Source: an uncultured Clostridia bacterium (GTDB lineage Bacteria > Bacillota > Clostridia > UMGS1810). Taken from it: a stretch of 64,000 bases of DNA. Positions within the stretch are counted from its first letter, which is position 1; each line of letters opens with the position of its first letter. Made by a program: the position numbers and the translations under genes. Below the pieces are notes generated by a model. That model had not been told where the DNA came from. It was given only the letters and a program-made list of their open reading frames with translations, and ran no database searches. The stretch lies in contig CAKSTI010000009.1 of assembly GCA_934500705.1 (NCBI GenBank), positions 53,583-117,582 on the forward strand. The letters are read 5' to 3'. Below, piece by piece: positions 57,891 through 64,000 of this stretch.

Positions 57891-57924
57891 GCACCTGGTT
57901 TTGGTGCAATAAAAGTCTTTTTTT
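57879..57924 (+). terminator. Regulated terminator (expression platform)
   Basis: AAGACTTTTATTGCACC and GGTGCAATAAAAGTCTT form a 17-bp perfect stem, followed by a T-run to 57924, just ahead of the oadB ribosome site. The 5' arm overlaps the end of the aptamer. Confidence 0.92.
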
Positions 57925-57944
57925 ATGAAAAGGAGATGTTTAAA

Positions 57945-59060
57945 ATGTTGTTTTCAAATGTACTTAACCTCGATGTCAAAATGGCGGTTATGTGGGTAAT
58001 CGGAGCGGTTCTCATATATCTTGCCATTAAGAAGGATATGGAGCCTACATTGCTTTTACCTCTCGGCTTCGGTGCAATACTTGTAAACCTGCCGATGTCT
58101 GGGGCGGTAACGCAGGTGTACGAGGGAGTAAAGGAGGTCGGCGCACTCGATATTTTGTTTAACGCCGGCATAGCAAATGAACTTTTTCCGCTTATCCTGT
58201 TTATAGGCATAGGGGCAATGATAGACTTCGGCCCACTGCTTGCCAACCCGTTTTTAATGCTTTTCGGTGCGGCGGCGCAGTTCGGAATATTTATAACATT
58301 AAGTCTTGCCGCCCTTGTCGGTTTTGACCTCAGAGATGCGGCGTCAATAGCCGTAATCGGTGCGGCGGACGGCCCCACGTCCATATTTGTTGCCAACTAC
58401 TTCGGCTCCAAGTATCTCGGCGCAATTATAGTGGCGGCTTATTCATATATGGCGCTTGTTCCCATTGTTCAGCCGCCCGTCATAAAACTGCTCACAACCA
58501 AAAAAGAGCGCTGTATTCATATGGAGTACACGGAAAAGCAAATACCGCAGATTGTAAAAATCCTTTTCCCTATCGTAATTACAGTGATAACGGGTATAGT
58601 TTCTCCCAGGAGCGTGTCGCTGATTGGCTTTTTGATGTTCGGCAATCTCATTCGTGAGTGCGGAGTGCTCTCCTCGCTCTCGGATACAGCACAAAAGGTG
58701 CTTGCCAACCTTGTTACCATTTTTTTAGGTCTGACCATAGCGAGCAAAATGCAGGCAGACGCCTTCTTGTTGGTACAAACTCTTATGATTATTGCGCTGG
58801 GACTTTTTGCCTTTATCTTTGATACCGCAGGCGGAGTTGTTTTTGCAAAAATACTCAATCTGTTTCTCAGAAAAAAGATAAATCCGATGATAGGCGCCGC
58901 CGGAATTTCCGCCTTTCCTATGTCGGCACGTGTGGTGCATAAAATGGGTCTTAAAGAGGACTGCACCAACTTTTTGCTTATGCACTCCGTAGGTGTTAAT
59001 GTTTCCGGTCAGATTGCGTCGGTAATCGCCGGCGGACTTATTTTAAACTTGATAGGGTAG
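57945..59060 (+). CDS. oadB: Sodium-translocating decarboxylase beta subunit (OadB family)
   Basis: A 371-residue membrane protein with about nine to eleven spans. LFPLILFIGIGAMIDFGPLL, VIGAADGPTSIFVANYFGSK (with the conserved Asp of the ion site) and FPMSARVVHKMGLKED are signature segments of the OadB/GcdB/MmdB beta subunit, which exports Na+ during biotin-dependent decarboxylation. No alpha, biotin-carrier or carboxyltransferase gene is adjacent. The ATG at 57945 has AGGAG 9 bases upstream. Control by a manganese-type riboswitch is unusual for this family and raises the possibility of a different cation. Confidence 0.94.
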   Translation: MLFSNVLNLDVKMAVMWVIGAVLIYLAIKKDMEPTLLLPLGFGAILVNLPMSGAVTQVYEGVKEVGALDILFNAGIANELFPLILFIGIGAMIDFGPLLANPFLMLFGAAAQFGIFITLSLAALVGFDLRDAASIAVIGAADGPTSIFVANYFGSKYLGAIIVAAYSYMALVPIVQPPVIKLLTTKKERCIHMEYTEKQIPQIVKILFPIVITVITGIVSPRSVSLIGFLMFGNLIRECGVLSSLSDTAQKVLANLVTIFLGLTIASKMQADAFLLVQTLMIIALGLFAFIFDTAGGVVFAKILNLFLRKKINPMIGAAGISAFPMSARVVHKMGLKEDCTNFLLMHSVGVNVSGQIASVIAGGLILNLIG

Positions 59061-59069
59061 GTGATAGAT

Positions 59070-59195
59070 ATGAATTTTTCTCTGTTTATGGAAACCTTGC
59101 CGATAATGGCAAAAGGTATGCTCGGCATTTTCACCGTGACGGCGGTAATTGTTGTTGCAATAAAGGCGCTCACCGTCCTGTTTGAGCAAAAATGA
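59070..59195 (+). CDS. OadG-related small membrane subunit
   Basis: A 41-residue protein: MNFSLFMETLPIMAKGMLGI, then a hydrophobic segment ending in VIVVAIKALTVLFEQK. One span with a short tail and its place 9 bases after oadB match the small OadG/MmdD-like subunits that steady the decarboxylase complex. It lacks the long C-terminal tail with zinc-binding residues of the classical gamma subunit. GGTGATAG precedes the ATG; the ribosome site is modest. Confidence 0.78.
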   Translation: MNFSLFMETLPIMAKGMLGIFTVTAVIVVAIKALTVLFEQK

Positions 59196-59243
59196 TGTGT
59201 TGCATTTTTTGCCGGAATGTGGTATCATTTAATCGGTGATAAA

Positions 59244-59741
59244 ATGACATTGAATAATGAATTTATTGAGGAATATAAACGGCTTGACAGACTGTGCCGG
59301 GATATTTATAACTCCGATAAGGGAATTACGAATTATATTGACGATATGCGCTCCTCATCGGGACTTGGCGCAGGGGGAGTTGTCGGGTGGAATGACGACT
59401 TCCAAAATCTCAAACGTCTCCGCCATATACGCAACAGCCTTACTCACGACGTCGGCACAATGGAGAGTGCAATGTGCACAAAGGGCGATATTGAGTGGCT
59501 CCGTACCTTTTTTGAGCGTATACGCACGGGAGATGACCCGCTTGCGCTTGTGCGCAAATTAAGGCTGTCTGAGATTAAGGTGACACAACGTCCGAAAAGC
59601 ACATATATTCCAAATCCTCCGGTTAATTACCAAAAAAGATGCAGTGCACCGCAGAACCAAAATACGTTTTTTACGGCATTTTTTCTGTTTTTGATATTCT
59701 TTGCCGTGTTTGTTGTACTGTATAAAATCATTTTGGGGTGA
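59244..59741 (+). CDS. Hypothetical protein with C-terminal membrane anchor (DUF6548-like)
   Basis: A 165-residue protein. Residues 1-105 form a helical domain (EEYKRLDRLCRDIYNSDKG, then WNDDFQNLKRLRHIRNSLTH, which resembles HEPN-like or RloB-type helices), a low-complexity linker follows, and the last 22 residues are hydrophobic (FFTAFFLFLIFFAVFVVLY). GGTGAT precedes the ATG at 59244. I believe this is the DUF6548 family but am not certain. The next gene, trmO, starts 3 bases later. Confidence 0.7.
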   Translation: MTLNNEFIEEYKRLDRLCRDIYNSDKGITNYIDDMRSSSGLGAGGVVGWNDDFQNLKRLRHIRNSLTHDVGTMESAMCTKGDIEWLRTFFERIRTGDDPLALVRKLRLSEIKVTQRPKSTYIPNPPVNYQKRCSAPQNQNTFFTAFFLFLIFFAVFVVLYKIILG

Positions 59742-59744
59742 AGT

Positions 59745-60407
59745 ATGGAGATAATTGCAAAAATACACACCGATTTTCCCGAAAAGTTCGGCATACCACG
59801 CCAAAGCGGGCTGGCGGAGAGCAGGGGAGTGATAGTCTTTGAGCCAAAGTTCAGAAATTCCGATGCACTCAGAGGAATTGACGGCTACTCGCACCTGTGG
59901 CTGATATGGCAGTTCTCCAAAAATCCGCCTCAAAAGTGGTCGCCCACCGTTCGTCCCCCACGGCTCGGCGGTAATAAACGGGTTGGCGTTTTTGCCACAC
60001 GTTCGCCGTTCCGCCCGAATTCGCTCGGACTTTCGTCGGTGCGTTTGCTTGGCGTTAAGCACACCGATACTTGCGCAGATGTGCTGATTGTGAGCGGAGC
60101 GGATATGGCGGACGGAACGCCGATTTTTGACATAAAGCCGTATCTTGCTTATACCGACAGCCACCCGGACGCCGTGTGCGCCTTTGCGGACGGTGCACTT
60201 TGCCACAGACTCGAAGTGAAAATAGAGGATAGTTTGCTCGAAAAAGTTCCGCCAGAAAAAAGGAATTTTCTCATAGAAGCGCTTGCCTCCGACCCACGCC
60301 CGTCGTATCAAAACGACCCCGAGAGGGTGTACGGTATGAAGTTTGCAAACCTTGAAGTCAAATTCAGAGTGGACGGCAATCACCTTACGGTTGACGAGAT
60401 TTATTAA
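59745..60407 (+). CDS. trmO: tRNA t6A37 N6-methyltransferase TrmO
   Basis: A 220-residue protein of the TsaA/TrmO family. FGIPRQSGLAESRGVIVFEP, GIDGYSHLWLIWQF, RPPRLGGNKRVGVFATRSPF and RPNSLGLSSVRLLGV are signature segments of the beta-barrel that binds SAM. A C-terminal domain with DPRPSYQNDPERVYGM follows, also typical. It methylates t6A at position 37 of certain tRNAs. Confidence 0.95.
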   Translation: MEIIAKIHTDFPEKFGIPRQSGLAESRGVIVFEPKFRNSDALRGIDGYSHLWLIWQFSKNPPQKWSPTVRPPRLGGNKRVGVFATRSPFRPNSLGLSSVRLLGVKHTDTCADVLIVSGADMADGTPIFDIKPYLAYTDSHPDAVCAFADGALCHRLEVKIEDSLLEKVPPEKRNFLIEALASDPRPSYQNDPERVYGMKFANLEVKFRVDGNHLTVDEIY

Positions 60408-60420
60408 AATTTGATAAAAA

Positions 60421-60461
60421 CCCTTCGTTTGGAAAGAATATGTTCAAACGGAGGGATTTTT
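60421..60461 (+). terminator. Hairpin that ends trmO and covers the next ribosome site
   Basis: CCCTTCGTTTG and CAAACGGAGGG form an 11-bp stem (one G-U pair), followed by ATTTTTT and the ATG of the YetF-like gene. The 3' arm contains the GGAGGG ribosome site. It can act as a terminator and as a block to translation of the next gene. Confidence 0.7.
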
Positions 60462-60462
60462 T

Positions 60463-61167
60463 ATGTATTATGTAAAAATCATACTTACCACAATAGGCTC
60501 TGTGGCGGAGCTGTTTTTGCTGACAAAACTTACGGGAAAAAAGCAAGTGAGCGAGCTTACAATGTTTGACTACGTCAACGGCATAACAATCGGCTCAATA
60601 GCCGCAGAAATGGCAACGAGCGAAAAATGGGACTTTATAGACCCGGCAATAGCAATGGTTGTGTATGCTCTTGCAGGCCTTGCAATATCTATGCTTTCTA
60701 TGAAGTCACTGTCGCTCAGAAAGTTTTTTACCGGCTCTACAAATGTGCTTTACAGGAACGGCAAAATATATAACAAAAACTTAAAACACGCAAGGATAGA
60801 CATAGCCGAGTTTCTGTCGCAACTGCGTGTGAGCGGATATTTTGACTTAAAGCAGGTGTCCGAGGTTTACATTGAACCCAACGGCCGCTTTTCCATAATT
60901 CCCACCGAGAGCGACCGCCCGGCAACGGTTTCCGACCTTAAACTGAATTTGAAGCAAACCAAACCGGCAATAGTTGTTGTGTCCGACGGGGAGTTTATAC
61001 CCGAAAATATGAGGGCGGCGAGCGTTTCCGGGGAAAGCGTGGTAAGTGCCGCAAAAGCGGCAGGGGCAAAGACAGAAACCGATATTTTCCTCGCAACCGC
61101 CGCCGAGGGACAGATAAGCGTTTATCTTAAAAATAATGAGGTTGTGAAAAATGATATTTTTCAGTAA
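60463..61167 (+). CDS. DUF421 (YetF-like) membrane protein
   Basis: A 234-residue protein. Three N-terminal spans (VKIILTTIGSVAELFLLTKL, MFDYVNGITIGSIAAEMATS, AIAMVVYALAGLAISMLSM) are followed by a cytoplasmic domain with VLYRNGKIYNKNLKHARID and EFLSQLRVSGYFDLKQV, the DUF421/DUF421_N pattern. Paralogues in Bacillus (YetF, YdfS) are linked to spore membranes. The ribosome site lies in a hairpin with the trmO terminator. Confidence 0.93.
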   Translation: MYYVKIILTTIGSVAELFLLTKLTGKKQVSELTMFDYVNGITIGSIAAEMATSEKWDFIDPAIAMVVYALAGLAISMLSMKSLSLRKFFTGSTNVLYRNGKIYNKNLKHARIDIAEFLSQLRVSGYFDLKQVSEVYIEPNGRFSIIPTESDRPATVSDLKLNLKQTKPAIVVVSDGEFIPENMRAASVSGESVVSAAKAAGAKTETDIFLATAAEGQISVYLKNNEVVKNDIFQ

Positions 61168-61190
61168 AATATGTCCTCAAAACAATAAAA

Positions 61191-61222
61191 AACAAGACCG
61201 CCGCTAAATCGGTGGTCTTGTT
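61191..61222. terminator. Bidirectional terminator between the YetF-like gene and pnp
   Basis: AACAAGACCGCCG and CGGTGGTCTTGTT form a 13-bp stem (one G-U) with a 6-base loop, flanked by A- and T-runs. Confidence 0.88.
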
Positions 61223-61241
61223 TGCCATATCCAATATATGT

Positions 61242-63335
61242 TTACTCGCCCTGCTGGTCTAACAACGCATCTTTTCTCGAAAGGTTGTTTCTGCCCATTC
61301 TGTCGATTTCCACAAGTTTAACCATTATCTCGTCGCCCTCGCTCACAACGTCCTCAACCTTGTTGACACGCTTGGTGTCAAGCTTTGAGATGTGAACAAG
61401 TCCCTCACGGTTGGGCATAAACTCAACGAATGCGCCAAAGTCCATAATCTTTGTTACCTTGCCCTTGTAAATCTTGCCAACTTCCGGCTCTGCAACTATG
61501 CCCTCAACGGTTTCGAGCGCTCTCTTTGCAGCATCGGTATCCTCGGAGAGAATATAAACTGAACCGTCGTCGTTAATATCAATCTTAACGCCTGTGTCTG
61601 CAATAATTTTCTGAATAACTTTTCCGCCCGTTCCGATAACATCCTTAATCTTTTCAACCGGAACTTTGGTGGTGATAATCTTGGGAGCGTATTTTGAAAG
61701 CTCTGCTCTCGGCTCGGAGATAGCTTTAAGCATTACCTCGTCGAGAATGTAGCAGCGTGCTTTTCTTGTCTTTTCAAACGCCGTCTTGATTATGTCATAG
61801 GTAAGACCGTCTACCTTAATGTCCATCTGAATTGCGGTGATGCCCTTCTTTGTGCCGGCAACCTTAAAGTCCATATCGCCGTAGAAGTCCTCAACGCCCT
61901 GAATGTCCACCATTGTGAGGAAGTCATCGCCGTGAGTGATAAGACCGCAGGAAATACCTGCAACAGGCGCTTTAATCGGAACGCCGGCGTCCATAAGTGC
62001 AAGCGTACTTCCGCAAACCGAACCCTGCGATGTGGAGCCGTTGGAGCTTAATACCTCGGATACAAGCCTTATTGCATAGGGGAACTCCTCCTCCGAGGGG
62101 ATAACCGGCTTTAATGCTCTCTCTGCAAGTGCGCCGTGACCGATTTCACGTCTGCCGGGGCCTCTGGACGGCTTGGTTTCGCCAACCGAGTATGACGGGA
62201 AGTTGTACTGGTGCATATATCTCTTTGATGTTTCCTCGTCAAGACCGTCAAGAGTCTGTGACTCGCTGACTGCGCCGAGTGTTGCAACGGTGAGAACCTG
62301 AGTCTGACCTCTGCTGAAAAGTCCCGAACCGTGAACTCTGGGGAGTATGCCGACCTTTGCGCTGAGCGGACGGATTTCGTCAATTCCTCTGCCGTCAACT
62401 CTCTTGTGGTCCTCAAAGAGCCATTTCCTTACTATCTCTTTTTGTATCTTGTAGAAAATTTCGTCAAGCTCTGCCTCTCTGCCTTCAATCTCCTCACCGA
62501 GATACTCGATAACTTCGTCTGTGAGAGCCTTCATTCTCTCGTCACGAATTCTCTTGTCGTCGGTGTCGATTGCGGCGCAAACCTTGTCGTAGGAGAAGGC
62601 ATAAACCTTGTCGAACAGGTCGTGGTCAACTTCGTGTGCGATGTACGGCTCTTTTTTCTTGCCGACTTCCGCTACAATCTGATTTATAAAGTCGCAGATT
62701 TTCTTAATCTCGCCGTGTGCGTAAACAATAGCCTCAAACATAACGTCCTCGGCAACCTCGTTTGCACCTGCCTCAATCATAACAACCTTTTCCTTTGTGC
62801 CGGCAACGGTTACGTACATCTCGCTCTTTTCCCTCTGTTCGAGAGTGGGGTTGATGACAAACTCGCCGTCAACAAGTCCGACTACAACTGCGCCCACAGG
62901 GCCTGCAAAAGGCATCTCGGAAATGGAAATTGCAATGGACGCACCGTTCATTGCGCAAACCTCCGGAGAGTTGTCTATGTCTACCGACATAACGGTGGTA
63001 ACGATGCCCACGTCGTTTCTGTAATCCTTGGGGAACAGCGGACGGATAGGTCTGTCTATTACTCGTGATGTAAGAATTGCCTTTTCGCTCGGTTTGCCCT
63101 CACGCTTTAAAAATCCGCCCGGAATTTTGCCGACAGAATACATCTTTTCCTCATAGTCAACGCTGAGCGGGAAAAAGTCCACGCCGTCCCTGGGTTTCTG
63201 TGATGCGGTTGCGGTTGCAAGAACCACGGTGTCGCCGTATCTTACCAATGCTGCGCCCGATGCGAGCTGTGCCACTTCGCCGATTTCAACAGAGAATTCT
63301 CTGCCGGCGATGGTGGTTGTAAATGTCTTTTTCAT
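61242..63335 (-). CDS. pnp: Polyribonucleotide nucleotidyltransferase (PNPase)
   Basis: About 697 residues. Two RNase PH-like domains (GREFSVEIGEVAQLASGAAL; GSGLFSRGQTQVLTVATLG, with DVMFEAIVYAHGEI between) are followed by a KH domain (VIGTGGKVIQKIIADTGVKI) and an S1 domain (YKGKVTKIMDFGAFVEFMP). It degrades RNA from the 3' end with phosphate. The ATG at 63335 has GGGAGG upstream. A long structured leader lies between it and rpsO. Confidence 0.98.
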   Translation of the reverse strand: MKKTFTTTIAGREFSVEIGEVAQLASGAALVRYGDTVVLATATASQKPRDGVDFFPLSVDYEEKMYSVGKIPGGFLKREGKPSEKAILTSRVIDRPIRPLFPKDYRNDVGIVTTVMSVDIDNSPEVCAMNGASIAISISEMPFAGPVGAVVVGLVDGEFVINPTLEQREKSEMYVTVAGTKEKVVMIEAGANEVAEDVMFEAIVYAHGEIKKICDFINQIVAEVGKKKEPYIAHEVDHDLFDKVYAFSYDKVCAAIDTDDKRIRDERMKALTDEVIEYLGEEIEGREAELDEIFYKIQKEIVRKWLFEDHKRVDGRGIDEIRPLSAKVGILPRVHGSGLFSRGQTQVLTVATLGAVSESQTLDGLDEETSKRYMHQYNFPSYSVGETKPSRGPGRREIGHGALAERALKPVIPSEEEFPYAIRLVSEVLSSNGSTSQGSVCGSTLALMDAGVPIKAPVAGISCGLITHGDDFLTMVDIQGVEDFYGDMDFKVAGTKKGITAIQMDIKVDGLTYDIIKTAFEKTRKARCYILDEVMLKAISEPRAELSKYAPKIITTKVPVEKIKDVIGTGGKVIQKIIADTGVKIDINDDGSVYILSEDTDAAKRALETVEGIVAEPEVGKIYKGKVTKIMDFGAFVEFMPNREGLVHISKLDTKRVNKVEDVVSEGDEIMVKLVEIDRMGRNNLSRKDALLDQQGE

Positions 63336-63362
63336 TAATTTATCCTCCCATATTTGTTCAAT

Positions 63363-63442
63363 GGGAAATAGTTCCATCAGCAGTTAAATGCGCACTCTTT
63401 AAAAAAGTGCATATTTAACTGCTAATTACCGACAGATTTCCC
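63363..63442 (-). promoter_or_regulatory. Long stem-loop leader of pnp
   Basis: Nested arms GGGAAAT/ATTTCCC, AGCAGTTAAAT/ATTTAACTGCT (11 bp perfect) and a short GCACT/AGTGC apex, about 80 bases in all, between rpsO and pnp. In E. coli a hairpin at the same site is cut by RNase III and mediates PNPase autoregulation; a similar role is inferred here. Confidence 0.7.
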
Positions 63443-63460
63443 ATTGTAAAAATGTAAAAA

Positions 63461-63488
63461 CAGGCAAAGGGAACCAAATCCCCTTGCC
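63461..63488 (-). terminator. Terminator after rpsO
   Basis: On the minus strand GGCAAGGG and CCCTTTGCC form an 8- to 9-bp stem with T's after it (TGTTTTT). Leakage through it would feed pnp, for which I see no separate strong promoter. Confidence 0.72.
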
Positions 63489-63501
63489 CGATTTTTGCAA
63501 A

Positions 63502-63765
63502 CTACTTTCTGATACCGAGTCTTGCAATGATTGAACGGTATCTCTCAATGTCTATCTTTGCCAGATAGTTGAGCAAACCTCTTCTCTTACCAACCATTTT
63601 GAGAAGACCTCTTCTTGAATGGTGGTCTTTCATATTGGACTTTAAGTGCTCTGTGAGGTGATTAATTCTGTATGTGAGAATTGCAATCTGAACCTCCGGT
63701 GAACCCGTGTCGCCCTCGTGAGTCTTGTACTCGTCAATGATAGCCTGTTTTGTTTCCTTTAACAT
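63502..63765 (-). CDS. rpsO: 30S ribosomal protein S15
   Basis: An 87-residue protein, the usual length. KQAIIDEYKTHEGDTGSPEV, HLTEHLKSNMKDHHSRRGLL and LVGKRRGLLNYL-like sequence (MVGKRRGLLNYLAKIDIERY) are the S15 signature. The ATG at 63765 has GGAGG 8 bases upstream. It binds 16S rRNA early in assembly and often represses its own mRNA; the leader from 63766 to 63860 has several possible stems. Confidence 0.98.
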   Translation of the reverse strand: MLKETKQAIIDEYKTHEGDTGSPEVQIAILTYRINHLTEHLKSNMKDHHSRRGLLKMVGKRRGLLNYLAKIDIERYRSIIARLGIRK

Positions 63766-63866
63766 TGTATTATCCTCCTTAAAACATACGCATCTTGCGA
63801 TGCAAAATCGCCTGACACAAAGGCACGGCAGGAGACGCCAAAACCTTAGCATCGGCTAACTCAACT

Positions 63867-63895
63867 ATTGTACCACATTTTTTTTGATTTGTAAA
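63867..63895 (-). promoter_or_regulatory. Promoter of rpsO
   Basis: TTTACA (63890-63895), 17 bases ending in GTGG, TACAAT (63867-63872) on the minus strand. Transcription starts near 63860, so the rpsO leader is about 95 bases. Confidence 0.8.
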
Positions 63896-64000
63896 TAGTA
63901 AATTTTAAATATTTTACTTTATCGTCTGCAGTTGTCAAACATATGGACCATTTTTATTAAAAAAATTATTCAATGTGTTTTGTTAATGTGCGGTTTTGCG
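63896..64000. other. Right end of window, no gene seen
   Basis: A/T-rich intergenic sequence. A TTGACA on the minus strand (near 63930) has no convincing -10 at the right distance. No gene, tRNA or hairpin is supported. Confidence 0.5.

Noticed and set aside
1..64000. CRISPR arrays, prophage or insertion sequences
   Set aside because: No regularly spaced repeats, cas genes, phage structural genes or transposases were seen; the only recombinase is the one tied to the inverted repeats.

Overview
This window looks like a chromosomal stretch of a spore-forming, low-to-moderate GC member of the Clostridia, probably a gut or anaerobic species. I infer this from the gene content (MurT/GatD pair, long HPF, an agr quorum-sensing locus, rubrerythrin, a sodium-translocating decarboxylase beta subunit, SpoIID-like and peptidoglycan-binding proteins, the rimP-nusA-ylxR-ylxQ-infB order), from TTG and GTG starts, and from strong AGGAGG-type ribosome sites. 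No closer taxonomic call is possible from sequence reading alone.

Layout. (1) 1-13534, minus strand: a 12-gene surface polysaccharide locus. It holds a helicase with six HA repeats, a sugar aminotransferase, a membrane sugar-phosphate transferase, an acetyltransferase, three glycosyltransferases, a glucuronyl C5-epimerase-like protein, a Wzy-like polymerase, a pyruvyl transferase, a Wzx-like flippase and a partial nucleotidyltransferase. (2) 13551-13790: a pair of near-palindromic inverted repeats around about 180 bp holding a consensus promoter, followed directly by a tyrosine recombinase (13779-14624). This has the form of an invertible promoter switch, and in this assembly the strong promoter points away from the polysaccharide genes. 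(3) 14733-20848: an SLH plus phosphate-binding-like protein, a stalk/chagasin-like protein, rpmB, and a set of SpoIID/peptidoglycan-binding proteins. (4) 20995-27249: AlkD and two large EAL-domain proteins with degenerate GGDEF domains. (5) 27366-34977: the rimP to ribF translation operon. (6) 35032-46943: housekeeping and membrane genes, with a 6S-like RNA near 42028-42212. (7) 47141-47694: five tRNA genes (Val, Asp, Phe, Gly, Cys). (8) 47763-53946: an agr-type quorum-sensing system whose agrD has an in-frame stop, followed by a cluster of small secreted and VanZ-like proteins containing a recent duplication. (9) 54057-63895: rubrerythrin, a LemA pair, hpf, a yybP-ykoY-type manganese riboswitch in front of an OadB/OadG-like pair, trmO, a YetF-like gene, and pnp-rpsO.

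The most interesting items are the recombinase-linked invertible promoter in front of the helicase/polysaccharide operon, the manganese-type riboswitch with an intrinsic terminator in front of a stand-alone decarboxylase beta subunit, and the autoinducer peptide gene interrupted by TGA. All functions are inferred from reading motifs; no database search was run.
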